Shown here: piece after piece, positions 49,904-58,529 of the stretch
Numbering within the stretch: position 1 is the stretch's first letter
How the letters are laid out: each line of letters opens with the position of its first letter
Assembly: GCA_025809375.1 (NCBI GenBank)
Contig: CP099514.1
Coordinates: forward strand, 1,426,001 to 1,490,000
Length of the DNA: 64,000 nt
Source of the DNA: Bacillus zhangzhouensis
GTDB lineage: Bacteria; Bacillota; Bacilli; Bacillales; Bacillaceae
Direction: 5' to 3'
Notes under the pieces: generated by a model
Databases searched by the model: none
The model's input: the letters and a program-made list of their open reading frames with translations, nothing else
What the model was told of the DNA's origin: nothing
Position numbers and translations under genes: made by a program

Positions 49904-51192
49904 CAGTGAAAACAATTCAATTCGATCAGCTGCAAGAAACGGTCTATCACGAAAAAATGGAGAGCGGACTTGACGTCTATGTGCTCCCAAAGCAAGGGTT
50001 TAACAAAACCTATGCGACCTTTACAACAAAATACGGCTCTGTCGATAACGAATTTGTGCCGCTTGGCAAAGAAGACATGATTCGAGTGCCTGACGGAATT
50101 GCCCATTTCTTAGAGCATAAGCTGTTTGAAAAAGAAGATGGAGACGTGTTTCATACTTTTAGTAAACAAGGAGCATCCGCAAACGCTTTTACAACGTTTA
50201 CGAGAACGGCTTATTTATTCTCAAGTACCTCAAATGTCGAACAAAACCTTGAGACACTCATTGATTTTGTTCAAGAGCCTTATTTTACTGAAAAAACAGT
50301 CGAAAAAGAAAAGGGCATTATTGGCCAAGAGATTAACATGTATGATGACAATCCGGACTGGCGTTTATTCTTTGGTCTGATTGAAAATTTATATCAAGAG
50401 CATCCTGTGAGAATAGATATTGCTGGAACAGTAGAGAGCATTGCCCCTATTACAAAAGATCATTTGTATGAATGCTATGAAACGTTCTATCACCCGAGCA
50501 ATATGCTTCTATTCGTCGTCGGTCCGGTTGATCCGAAGCAAATTTTAGATCAAGTCAGAGCGAATCAGGCGAAAAAGCCATTTACAGACCAGCCGGAGAT
50601 CAAACGAAAAGACATCAATGAGCCTGAAGGTGTGTACCGGAAAGAATACGAACTTCCAATGAACGTACAAGGATCTAAATGTATGTTCGGTTTAAAAACA
50701 AAGAATCCGCATAAAAAAGGAAATCAGCTGCTAAAGCATGAGCTTGGGATGAACCTCATTTTAGAGACGCTGTTTGGCAAAAGCTCCTTACAATATGAAC
50801 AGATGTACGAAAAAGGATTAATTGATGAAACATTCAGCTATGATTATACAGAAGAAGGCGGCTTTGGCTTCACTTCAGTTGGCGGGGATACAAATGATCC
50901 TGATCAACTCGCAGAAGTATTAAAAGAAACCCTTCTTCAAGCAAAAAGCCTAATGACAGAAGAGAAAATTGAGCTTGCACGCAAGAAAAAAATCGGCAGC
51001 TTTTTAAAAGCCATGAATTCTCCAGAATACATTGCGAACCAATTTACTCGATATGCATTCTTAGATATGAACTTATTTGATGTCGTCACAATGCTCGAAC
51101 AAATTCAATTAGCTGATATTCAGCAAATTTTAGAAGAAGAAATTGATGAAGAACGGATGTCTGTTTTTAAAGTCGTCCCAAAAACAAAATAA
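49900..51192 (+). CDS. ymfH: M16-family zinc metalloprotease YmfH
   Basis: Active-type M16 peptidase, 430 residues. The inverted zinc motif H-F-L-E-H lies in GIAHFLEHKLFEKEDGD at about residues 69-73, and the third ligand region is EKGIIGQEINMYDDNPDWRL. The C-terminal half has LFGKSSLQYEQMYEKGLIDETFSY. Likely forms a heterodimer with YmfF, as in mitochondrial processing peptidase. Substrate unknown. The pair is flanked on both sides by MMPL exporters, unlike in B. subtilis. Confidence 0.94.
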   Translation: MTVKTIQFDQLQETVYHEKMESGLDVYVLPKQGFNKTYATFTTKYGSVDNEFVPLGKEDMIRVPDGIAHFLEHKLFEKEDGDVFHTFSKQGASANAFTTFTRTAYLFSSTSNVEQNLETLIDFVQEPYFTEKTVEKEKGIIGQEINMYDDNPDWRLFFGLIENLYQEHPVRIDIAGTVESIAPITKDHLYECYETFYHPSNMLLFVVGPVDPKQILDQVRANQAKKPFTDQPEIKRKDINEPEGVYRKEYELPMNVQGSKCMFGLKTKNPHKKGNQLLKHELGMNLILETLFGKSSLQYEQMYEKGLIDETFSYDYTEEGGFGFTSVGGDTNDPDQLAEVLKETLLQAKSLMTEEKIELARKKKIGSFLKAMNSPEYIANQFTRYAFLDMNLFDVVTMLEQIQLADIQQILEEEIDEERMSVFKVVPKTK

Positions 51193-51197
51193 ATTTT

Positions 51198-51235
51198 AAA
51201 AAGACAAACTCATATCGGCAGAGTTTGTCTTTTTT
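51198..51235 (+). terminator. terminator after ymfH
   Basis: AAAAAGACAAACTC (51198-51211) pairs with GAGTTTGTCTTTTT (51221-51234) with a T run. Confidence 0.9.
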
Positions 51236-51275
51236 ATGTTCATTGAAAAAGCCGCTTTATTTGTGGGGATATTCA

Positions 51276-51320
51276 TTGACAATTGTTTTGTTCATTAGTT
51301 AAACTCTTTAATGGTTAAAC
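51276..51320 (+). promoter_or_regulatory. promoter and operator of the marR-MMPL operon
   Basis: TTGACA (51276-51281) and TAAACT (51300-51305), 18-bp spacer. Overlapping it is TAGTT-A-AACTC (51296-51306), followed by a second GTT-A-AAC half at 51314-51320. The first element matches the dyad at the copy-1 MMPL promoter, so autorepression by the MarR protein is likely. Confidence 0.65.
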
Positions 51321-51344
51321 ACATAAACTAAAAAGGAGCAGCAT

Positions 51345-51821
51345 ATGGAACAAAAGAAAATTGCTCAGCTCATCCAGAGGTATGCTGATGTCTATCTCAT
51401 GATGGAGAAAAAAGTATCGAGTATGATCACAGAAAAGCTTGATAAAGAGCTGACGCTTGATCAATATTTCTCGCTTCGATACATCAATTTACATCCAGGG
51501 TGTACATCAACGGACCTGGCTAATGTATGTAATGTCAACAAAAGTGCTGTAACCTCCATGACCAACCGTCTGTTTACGAAAAACTATATTTTTCGTGAAC
51601 ATGATCAAGCTGACAGGAGGAATGTTCACCTATACGTCACGCCAGAGGGCAAAGATGTGGTCAGCCGAATGGAAAAGCAGCTTCAAGACCTAGTTCGATC
51701 TTATTTTGAAAAGCTTGAAGAAAAAGAAATAGAATCATTTATTCAAACATATGAAAAAATCTATCAAGTGATCATCGAAGAGGAGGCACAAAGTATAAAT
51801 GAGAGCAATCATAAAGGGTAG
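51345..51821 (+). CDS. MarR-family transcriptional regulator (YdgJ-like)
   Basis: Winged-helix repressor of the MarR family, 158 residues. N-terminal dimerisation helix, then the DNA-binding region HPGCTSTDLANVCNVNKSAVTSMTNRLFTKNYIFREHDQADRRNVHLYVTPEGKDV (about residues 52-107), with the DxRxxx-type wing DQADRRNVHLYVT. Start ATG 51345 follows AAAAAGGAGCAGCAT. It overlaps the downstream MMPL gene by 23 bp. In B. subtilis ydgJ-ydgH has the same regulator-exporter order. It probably binds the TAGTT-A-AACT dyads and senses the exporter's substrate. Confidence 0.92.
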   Translation: MEQKKIAQLIQRYADVYLMMEKKVSSMITEKLDKELTLDQYFSLRYINLHPGCTSTDLANVCNVNKSAVTSMTNRLFTKNYIFREHDQADRRNVHLYVTPEGKDVVSRMEKQLQDLVRSYFEKLEEKEIESFIQTYEKIYQVIIEEEAQSINESNHKG

Positions 51822-54800
51822 ATGGCTGATCACGATCCTGTGGGTCGTATTAGCGACAGTGTTACTCATCACCGCTCCTAATATGGCGCAATTAACAAAA
51901 GAAAAAGGGCAAATTTCTGTACCAGACGGCTATCCGTCCTCATATGCCAATCAGTTATTAACGAAAATGTCTGAAAACGGCGATACAGAAAAATCAATCG
52001 TCATTGTCTTTCAAGAAAAAAACATTGTGAAAGAAAGAGAAACATCTTTAAAAAAGGCAATGGATATTTTAGAAAAAGATCAAGATCTCCATATAGAGGA
52101 CATCACTTCTTACTTTGAAGCCAATAAAGATATTAAAAAACAAATGCTCTCTAAAGATCAAACGACACTCCTTGTTCCAGTTACATATGACTCAAACAAA
52201 ATCAAAGCGTCCGATTTTAAAGAAAGAGTCAATGAAAAGTTGAAAAGCTTACACCTGAAATTTGAAATGACAGGGCAACCGTTAATTGATGATGATGTCA
52301 TCACAAGTTCGCAGGAAGGCCTGAAGAAAACAGAGTTCATTACGATTGGGTTTATTCTCGTTGTCCTTATTCTTGTTTTTAGGTCAGCTGTGGCGCCTTT
52401 CGTTCCGTTAGTCGCAGTGGCACTGTCTTACTTGGTGAGTCAATCAATCGTGGCTTATTTAGTAAAATATGTAGACTTTCCGCTTTCGACCTTTACTCAG
52501 ATCTTTATGGTTGCGATCATGTTTGGAATTGGAACGGACTACTGCATACTGCTTCTCAGCCGCTTTAAGGAAGAGATCGCACACGGTAAAGATAAAATTG
52601 AAGCGATTCTGATGACGTATAAAACAGCAGGAAAGACCGTCTTATTCAGCGGAATTGCAGTGCTGATCGGCTTTACATGTATTGGTCTGGCACAATTTCA
52701 GCTTTATAAATCAGCTGTTGCAGTAGCAGTTGGGGTTGCTGTGCTCATTGTGGCTCTTCTCACGATTGTGCCGTTCTTTATGGCAGTTTTAGGAAAGGTG
52801 TTATTTTGGCCGATTAAAGGCGATATTGCCCATCCGCAGTCAAAAATGTGGGAAACAGCAGGCCGTTTTTCATTTAAGAAACCGCTTTTCAGCTTATTAA
52901 TTGTAGGAATCATTACGCTTCCGCCAATTCTGATGTATAAAGGAACGCTTTCTTATAACAGCTTAGATGAAATTGGTAATAAATACGAATCGGTCAACGC
53001 ATTCAATACCATTTCTGACAAGTTTGGACCGGGTGAAGCACTCCCGGCAACAGTGGTCGTGAAATCATCTGACCTTTTAGACAACAATGAAGGGCTGATT
53101 GCCATCGAAAAACTAAGCCGTGCAATTGAACAAACAGATGGGGTCAGTAAAGTGAGAAGTGCCACCCGTCCTGTCGGTAAAGGGCTGAGTGATCTGTACG
53201 TGAAATCACAAGCCAAAGAACTGAACACAGGACTTGATAAAAGCAATGACGGCTTGAAAAACATCCAAGATGCACTGACGACAATGAGTCAATCCATTGA
53301 GGATCAAACACCACAAATCAAATCATCAGGAAAAGGTATTAACAAATTGATTTCTGGTACAGAATCTGTGCAAACAGGGATTCAAAATGTTGAAAAATCC
53401 TTAAGAAAATTGCAAAACGGCATCGAACAAAATAAAAAAGGTGTAGCAGCCATTAAAGATGAAATCAAAGGTGCAAAAAAGGAATTAATGGCTCAAGTCG
53501 CACAAGTGAATCAGCAAGTTTCGCTGTATAAAAGCATATCCAAAGAATTAAAAGCGGCATTAGCCCAAGTGGATACGTCAACTTCTGCAGCAGAGAATGT
53601 AAAAGCGTTAATCAAACAAGCAAATACACAATTTAGTACCCTTGAAAAGCAAATCCCGCAGGTAAAAGAAAATCAATCGTATCAAGCGATTAAAGGCTCA
53701 TACAATGAACTTTCTGCGACCTTGCAAGAAGGGGCGAAACAGGCAGACAGCTATGCCAAACAAGCGAAAGAAGCTAATAAGCAGCTTGAAGCAGCTGATG
53801 CTTTTATCGCAAAAGCATCTGAGCAGCAAAAAGTCTTGACGAATCAAATCGATGAACTCATTGCTGGTTTAAATGCTGTTGAAACTGGGCTTGATCAAAC
53901 GTCTAAAGGTCAAGGACAGTTAGCCGATCATATGCCAAAGCTTGCAAATGGAGCGGGGGACATCATGAATGGCCAAAAACAAATGAAAGAAAAGATTGGC
54001 GGCTTTGGAGACGATCTGACCAAGCTGACAGATGGCCTGAACAAAAGTGTAAATGGACTGGAGAAAATTTCGAGCGGCTTAATGGGTGCAGGTGACTACT
54101 TAGATGAATTGAAAAATGCACCAGATCAAGACATGGCCGGCTGGTTTATTCCAAAAGACCTCTTAAAAAATAAAGCATTCAAGCAAGTATTTGATTCGTA
54201 CATGTCAGATGATCGCAAGATGACAAAAATTGATGTCATATTAGAAAAAAATCCATATGGAAATGATGCCTTGTCGACGATAAAACAAGTGGAAGCATCT
54301 GTCGAGCGGGCACTTCCTGAAACAAACCTAAAAGATGCGTCATTTGGCGTCTCAGGTGTATCAAGTATGAATGCTGATCTGAAACAGCTGTCAGACCAAG
54401 ATTTCAATAAGACAGTTCTTTACATGATGATCGGTATTTTCCTTATTTTGGTGATTTTGTTCCGTTCGCTTGTCATGCCGCTGTATTTGGTAGGTTCACT
54501 CATATTGACTTATTTTACAGCAATCGGTGTAACAGAATTTATTTTCACCCATTTCTTCGGATTTCCAGGCATTAACTGGGCTGTACCATTCTTTGGATTT
54601 GTCATATTAATGGCGCTTGGAGTCGATTATTCCATTTTCTTAATGGAGCGGTTCAATGAATACAAAACAAAAGACATCCAGTTTGCCATGACCGAATCAA
54701 TGAAAAATATGGGGTCTGTCATTATGTCTGCTGCTGTTATTTTGGCAGGAACATTTGCCGCAATGCTTCCATCAGGTGTACTGTCTCTCCTGCAGATTGC

Positions 54801-54918
54801 AACACTTGTCCTCACAGGACTTTTACTGTACGCACTCGTTGTGCTACCATTGTTCGTACCTGTGATAGTGAAATTGTTCGGATCAGCCAACTGGTTCCCA
54901 TTTAAAAGAAAAGAATAG
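51799..54918 (+). CDS. RND/MMPL-family membrane exporter, YdgH type (copy 2)
   Basis: MMPL transporter of 1039 residues (MRAIIKGRWLITILWVVLATVL), paralogue of the copy at 45361 along its whole length. It shares GIGTDYCILLLSRFKEE, GNKYESV, ATRPVGKGLSDLYV, WFIPKDLLK, LGVDYSIFLMERF and GTFAAMLPSGVLSL. Topology is the same: N-terminal helix, a six-helix bundle (about 180-345), a long extracytoplasmic helical repeat domain (about 400-860), and a second bundle (about 880-1030). It starts inside marR, with GAGGAGG 12 bases upstream, so it is co-expressed with its regulator. It lies between ymfH and ymfI, adjacent in B. subtilis, so it was gained or moved here. Substrate unknown. Confidence 0.92.
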   Translation: MRAIIKGRWLITILWVVLATVLLITAPNMAQLTKEKGQISVPDGYPSSYANQLLTKMSENGDTEKSIVIVFQEKNIVKERETSLKKAMDILEKDQDLHIEDITSYFEANKDIKKQMLSKDQTTLLVPVTYDSNKIKASDFKERVNEKLKSLHLKFEMTGQPLIDDDVITSSQEGLKKTEFITIGFILVVLILVFRSAVAPFVPLVAVALSYLVSQSIVAYLVKYVDFPLSTFTQIFMVAIMFGIGTDYCILLLSRFKEEIAHGKDKIEAILMTYKTAGKTVLFSGIAVLIGFTCIGLAQFQLYKSAVAVAVGVAVLIVALLTIVPFFMAVLGKVLFWPIKGDIAHPQSKMWETAGRFSFKKPLFSLLIVGIITLPPILMYKGTLSYNSLDEIGNKYESVNAFNTISDKFGPGEALPATVVVKSSDLLDNNEGLIAIEKLSRAIEQTDGVSKVRSATRPVGKGLSDLYVKSQAKELNTGLDKSNDGLKNIQDALTTMSQSIEDQTPQIKSSGKGINKLISGTESVQTGIQNVEKSLRKLQNGIEQNKKGVAAIKDEIKGAKKELMAQVAQVNQQVSLYKSISKELKAALAQVDTSTSAAENVKALIKQANTQFSTLEKQIPQVKENQSYQAIKGSYNELSATLQEGAKQADSYAKQAKEANKQLEAADAFIAKASEQQKVLTNQIDELIAGLNAVETGLDQTSKGQGQLADHMPKLANGAGDIMNGQKQMKEKIGGFGDDLTKLTDGLNKSVNGLEKISSGLMGAGDYLDELKNAPDQDMAGWFIPKDLLKNKAFKQVFDSYMSDDRKMTKIDVILEKNPYGNDALSTIKQVEASVERALPETNLKDASFGVSGVSSMNADLKQLSDQDFNKTVLYMMIGIFLILVILFRSLVMPLYLVGSLILTYFTAIGVTEFIFTHFFGFPGINWAVPFFGFVILMALGVDYSIFLMERFNEYKTKDIQFAMTESMKNMGSVIMSAAVILAGTFAAMLPSGVLSLLQIATLVLTGLLLYALVVLPLFVPVIVKLFGSANWFPFKRKE

Positions 54919-54949
54919 GTATTCTATAGAGAAAGAAGGAATCAATGTG

Positions 54950-55678
54950 ATGAGTCGTTGGGCGCTGATAACGGGCGCTAGTGGCGGGATTGGGCAGGCA
55001 GCAGCCAAAAAGTTTGCTCAAGAAGGCTGCCATCTAATGCTCCATTATCATAAGAATGAACAGGCAGCTGTGCGCCTCGCCGCTTATTTGGATGAGGCAT
55101 ATCACATTCAGACGCACGTCGTTCAAGCAGATTTAGCTAAAACAGGCGGAGCAGATAAGCTTGTCAGCCGCCTGCCGCTCTGTCCAGATATTCTTGTTTT
55201 AAATAGCGGCAAGAGCCATGTCGGATTGGTGACAGACACAGAAAAAGATGTATTAGCCTCTATGATCCAGCTTCATGTCACAAGTCCATATGAGCTTACC
55301 CAATCCCTTTTACCTGCCATGATTCAAAAGAAAGCAGGCCATATCATTGCGGTTAGCTCGATATGGGGAGAAACAGGAGCATCGTGTGAAGTGCTGTACA
55401 GCATGGTCAAAGGTGCGCAAAATGCCTTTATAAAAGGATTAGCAAAAGAGCTTGCTCCAAGTGGAATTAGAGCAAATGCTGTCTCGCCAGGTGCTGTCAA
55501 AACAGACATGATGAATAGCTTTACGAAAGAAGACATTGCGATGCTCGAAGAAGAAATTCCGCTTGGGCGGCTTGCATCGCCTGAGGAAGTTGCAGATGTC
55601 ATTTGGTTTCTCGCTTCAAATCAATCAAGTTATATCACAGGTCAAATTTTATCTGTTAACGGCGGCTGGTACTGTTAA
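54950..55678 (+). CDS. ymfI: Short-chain dehydrogenase/reductase YmfI
   Basis: Classical SDR of 242 residues (from ATG 54950; GTG 54947 immediately precedes it). Rossmann motif TGASGGIG near residue 9, LNSGKSH region, catalytic Ser in VSSIWG, and the YSMVK (Y-x3-K) active site near residue 148. The C-terminal ITGQILSVNGGWYC matches 3-oxoacyl-ACP reductase-like SDRs. Ribosome site AGAAGGA. Substrate unknown; the FabG-like end suggests an acyl or polyketide-type keto substrate. Confidence 0.9.
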   Translation: MSRWALITGASGGIGQAAAKKFAQEGCHLMLHYHKNEQAAVRLAAYLDEAYHIQTHVVQADLAKTGGADKLVSRLPLCPDILVLNSGKSHVGLVTDTEKDVLASMIQLHVTSPYELTQSLLPAMIQKKAGHIIAVSSIWGETGASCEVLYSMVKGAQNAFIKGLAKELAPSGIRANAVSPGAVKTDMMNSFTKEDIAMLEEEIPLGRLASPEEVADVIWFLASNQSSYITGQILSVNGGWYC

Positions 55679-55751
55679 AAAACGTGTATAATTCGTCTCT
55701 CCATGACAAAAGCTATGGCTGTAATTCATCTTTTCGAATGGAGGAATCGAC

Positions 55752-56009
55752 ATGTCTGTACTTGAGAACTGGGACCATTGGAAAAACTTTTTAGGTGATC
55801 GCTTAAATCATGCGCAGGATAAAGGTTTAGAAGATGAGACCATCAATAACCTTGCGTATGAAATTGGCGGGTATCTAGCTAACGAAGTTGAGGCAAAGAA
55901 CGAGCAGGAAAGAGTACTTGCTGATCTTTGGAGCGTTGCATCAGAAGATGAGCAGCGTGCCATTGCAAATATGATGGTCAAGCTAGTTGAGAATAATAGC
56001 TCGCACTAA
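55752..56009 (+). CDS. ymfJ: DUF3243 protein YmfJ
   Basis: Small acidic helical protein of 85 residues (MSVLENWDHWKNFLGDRLNHAQDKG) of the DUF3243/YmfJ family, function unknown. Ribosome site ATGGAGGAATCGAC. It has no membrane segment. It is conserved between ymfI and ymfK in Bacillus and is followed by a terminator. Confidence 0.9.
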   Translation: MSVLENWDHWKNFLGDRLNHAQDKGLEDETINNLAYEIGGYLANEVEAKNEQERVLADLWSVASEDEQRAIANMMVKLVENNSSH

Positions 56010-56011
56010 AC

Positions 56012-56046
56012 AAAAAGAGGGGTCGTTTGCGCCTCTCTTTTTATTT
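56012..56046 (+). terminator. terminator after ymfJ
   Basis: AAAAAGAGG (56012-56020) pairs with CCTCTCTTTTT (56032-56042) and continues TATTTT. Confidence 0.8.
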
Positions 56047-56140
56047 TAACCGTTTCACAACATTGTGCTTTCTAAAAATGTGAAAATGCTTTATGATAAA
56101 GGAAGGTAAGAATTTGCCACAATGAAGGGGGTAATATCAT

Positions 56141-56932
56141 TTGGCAAAGCTCGAATGGTATTTTGAATATGAGATACAGGTAAACCGTCCCGGACTTTTA
56201 GGAGACATTTCTTCTCTAATGGGGATGCTTTCAATTAATATTGTGACAATCAATGGTGTTGATGTATCAAGACGCGGAATGCTTTTGCGCTGTGACCACA
56301 CAGATCAAATTAAGCGACTTGAATCAATTTTAAATACAATGGAAACGATAAAAGTAACGAAATTAAGACAGCCAAAGCTTCGTGACCGCTTAGCTGTTCG
56401 TCACGGGAGATACATACAGCGTGATGCGGATGACAAAAAGACGTTCCGTTTTGAAAGAGACGAGCTCGGTCTTCTTGTTGATTTTATGGCTGAACTTTTT
56501 AAAAAAGAAGGACATAAATTGATTGGGATCCGCGGAATGCCGCGTGTCGGAAAAACAGAATCCATTGTGGCTTCAAGTGTTTGTGCAAGCAAGAGATGGC
56601 TATTTGTATCATCAACTCTTTTGAAACAGACGATCCGAAGCCAGCTGATCGCAGATGAATACAGCCCAGATAACGTCTTTATTATTGATGGGATTGTGTC
56701 GACAAGAAGAGGTTCTGAGAAGCACTTGCAGCTTTTAAGGGAAATTATGAGATTGCCGGCAACGAAGGTGGTTGAGCATCCAGACATCTTTATTCAAAAT
56801 TCTGAATATACAATGGATGATTTCGACTATATCATTGAATTGCGTAATAGCGCAGACGAAGAGATTACATATGAACACGCTGAAGAACCACAAGTGTTTG
56901 ATCATTCTGGTTTTTCTGGCTTCGATTTTTAA
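56141..56932 (+). CDS. ymfK: DUF3388 protein YmfK with ACT-like and P-loop-like regions
   Basis: Conserved 263-residue protein of unknown function. Residues 1-75 (LEWYFEYEIQVNRPGLLGDISSLMGMLSINIVTINGV) resemble an ACT ligand-binding fold. Near residue 128, GIRGMPRVGKTES resembles a Walker A loop (GxxxxGKT), followed by WLFVSSTLLKQTIRSQL and VFIIDGIVS (Walker B-like). So it may be a nucleotide-binding regulatory protein; this reading is my inference. Start TTG 56141 follows GAAGGGGGTAATATCA. A weak TTTCTA/TATGAT pair (56069-56097) may be its promoter. Confidence 0.85.
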   Translation: MAKLEWYFEYEIQVNRPGLLGDISSLMGMLSINIVTINGVDVSRRGMLLRCDHTDQIKRLESILNTMETIKVTKLRQPKLRDRLAVRHGRYIQRDADDKKTFRFERDELGLLVDFMAELFKKEGHKLIGIRGMPRVGKTESIVASSVCASKRWLFVSSTLLKQTIRSQLIADEYSPDNVFIIDGIVSTRRGSEKHLQLLREIMRLPATKVVEHPDIFIQNSEYTMDDFDYIIELRNSADEEITYEHAEEPQVFDHSGFSGFDF

Positions 56933-56955
56933 TATGGTAATGGTAGGTGTTTGTT

Positions 56956-57855
56956 TTGACTGAATTGGGAAAACGGCTCGTTGAGGCCAGAGAGGGAAAA
57001 GGGATGTCGCTGGAGGATCTTCAGACGGTTACCAAGATCCAAAAGCGCTATTTGCTAGCAATCGAACAAGGAAACTATGATATTATTCCAGGTAAATTTT
57101 ACGTCAGAGCGTTTATTAAACAATATGCCGAAGCCGTTGGACTGAATCCTGAACAATTGTTCGAAGAATTTCGTAAAGATGTTCCAAGCACGTATAACGA
57201 TGAAGTATCTGATAAATTATCCAATATTAAGCCGCAAAGAGAGCTGCCAAAGCCTGCCACAAAAGTGCTTGAACTATTGCCGACAATGTTAATTATTGGA
57301 GGCGTCATTGTGGTCATCGCCATCATTTATGTGATCGTGCAGGCGGTCAATCATGATAGCGGACAGAAAAATAATCAGGCGATCCCTCAGCAATCAGAAT
57401 CTAAATATGAAGTATCTGAGGATTCATCTCTTGCAAAAGATCAAAAGAAAAAAGAAAAAGCTTCGTCAGATGATAAAGAAAAATCATCTAAAAAAGACGA
57501 TTCATCAAAAGACGATGAAACTGTATCTTTAAAGGCGACGAATACAGAAGGCTCGACGACAACGTATGAAGTATCAGGTGCTGACAAAATGAAGTTAACC
57601 ATTTCTGCTTCGCAAGTGTCATGGCTACGCGTAAGAGACGAATCTGGAAACGTGCTGAAGATGGGGGAACTAAAAGATGGCGAATCGTTTAAAACAGACC
57701 TGTCTGATCTTTCTCAGGTCGATATCCGTCTAGGCAATGCGTCTGGAATTGTTATCAAAGTAAATGACGAGACACTTAAGTACGAATTAGACCCTAAGAA
57801 CACCATGACACAAAACATTGTGATTGTGAATAAAGGAAAGGAAAAGTCATCTTAA
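56956..57855 (+). CDS. rodZ: RodZ-like cell-shape protein YmfM
   Basis: Bitopic membrane protein linking MreB to the elongation machinery. From TTG 56956 (GGTAGGTG upstream) the product has 299 residues; GTG 56947 would add three. N-terminal HTH (LGKRLVEAREGKGMSLEDLQTVTKIQKRYLLAIEQGNYDIIPGKFYVRAFIKQYA, about 3-60), one membrane helix (MLIIGGVIVVIAIIYVIVQAV, about 114-134), a Ser/Lys/Asp-rich linker and a C-terminal DUF4115 beta domain (SWLRVRDESGNVLKMGELKDGESF). It precedes pgsA. Confidence 0.93.
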   Translation: MTELGKRLVEAREGKGMSLEDLQTVTKIQKRYLLAIEQGNYDIIPGKFYVRAFIKQYAEAVGLNPEQLFEEFRKDVPSTYNDEVSDKLSNIKPQRELPKPATKVLELLPTMLIIGGVIVVIAIIYVIVQAVNHDSGQKNNQAIPQQSESKYEVSEDSSLAKDQKKKEKASSDDKEKSSKKDDSSKDDETVSLKATNTEGSTTTYEVSGADKMKLTISASQVSWLRVRDESGNVLKMGELKDGESFKTDLSDLSQVDIRLGNASGIVIKVNDETLKYELDPKNTMTQNIVIVNKGKEKSS

Positions 57856-57876
57856 GCAAGCAGATGACTTTTCTTT
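57842..57876 (+). terminator. terminator overlapping the rodZ end
   Basis: AAAAGTCATCT (57842-57852) pairs with AGATGACTTTT (57862-57872). The rodZ stop TAA (57853-57855) begins the loop. Confidence 0.85.
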
Positions 57877-57931
57877 TGTTCCTACTATTATATATACATA
57901 AAAAAATTGCATAATTGGAGGACTGGATTTC

Positions 57932-58513
57932 ATGTTTAACTTACCAAATAAAATAACCCTTTCTAGGATCGCCTTGATCCCTGTTTTTATGATCATTATG
58001 CTTGCACCATTAGATTGGGGTGTTGCGCGCTTTGGCGACGTCAGCATTGAAGTGACGCACCTCGTTGGAGGAATCCTCTTTATTGTCGCTTCAACAACTG
58101 ACTGGATTGATGGATACTACGCACGTAAACTTAATTTGGTGACAAACTTTGGTAAATTTTTAGATCCGCTTGCAGATAAATTGCTTGTTTCAGCTGCTTT
58201 AATTATACTTGTTCAATACAACCTCACACCGGCATGGATGGCGATTGTGATCATTAGTCGTGAATTTGCTGTAACAGGTTTAAGGCTTGTATTAGCCGGA
58301 GGCGGTGAAGTGGTGGCAGCGAATATGCTTGGAAAAGTGAAGACATGGGCGCAGATCATTGCGATTTCAGCACTTTTACTGCATAACCTGCCATTTGAAC
58401 TTGTGTCATTCCCGTTTGGTGATCTAGCAATGTGGGTAGCGGTGTTCTTCACTGTTGTCTCAGGCTGGGATTACTTTGCAAAAAACTGGGAAGCTTTAAA
58501 GAATTCTAACTAA
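57932..58513 (+). CDS. pgsA: CDP-diacylglycerol-glycerol-3-phosphate 3-phosphatidyltransferase
   Basis: Membrane enzyme that makes phosphatidylglycerol phosphate from CDP-diacylglycerol (the cdsA product). The 193-residue product starts [19 protein letters not shown] and has the CDP-alcohol phosphotransferase motif in [27 protein letters not shown] (D-G-x2-A-R-x8-G-x3-D-x3-D, about 63-85), plus several membrane helices. Start ATG 57932 follows TTGGAGGACTGGATTTC. Essential in B. subtilis. Confidence 0.97.
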   Translation: MFNLPNKITLSRIALIPVFMIIMLAPLDWGVARFGDVSIEVTHLVGGILFIVASTTDWIDGYYARKLNLVTNFGKFLDPLADKLLVSAALIILVQYNLTPAWMAIVIISREFAVTGLRLVLAGGGEVVAANMLGKVKTWAQIIAISALLLHNLPFELVSFPFGDLAMWVAVFFTVVSGWDYFAKNWEALKNSN

Positions 58514-58529
58514 AAAGGACGTGTACGCT

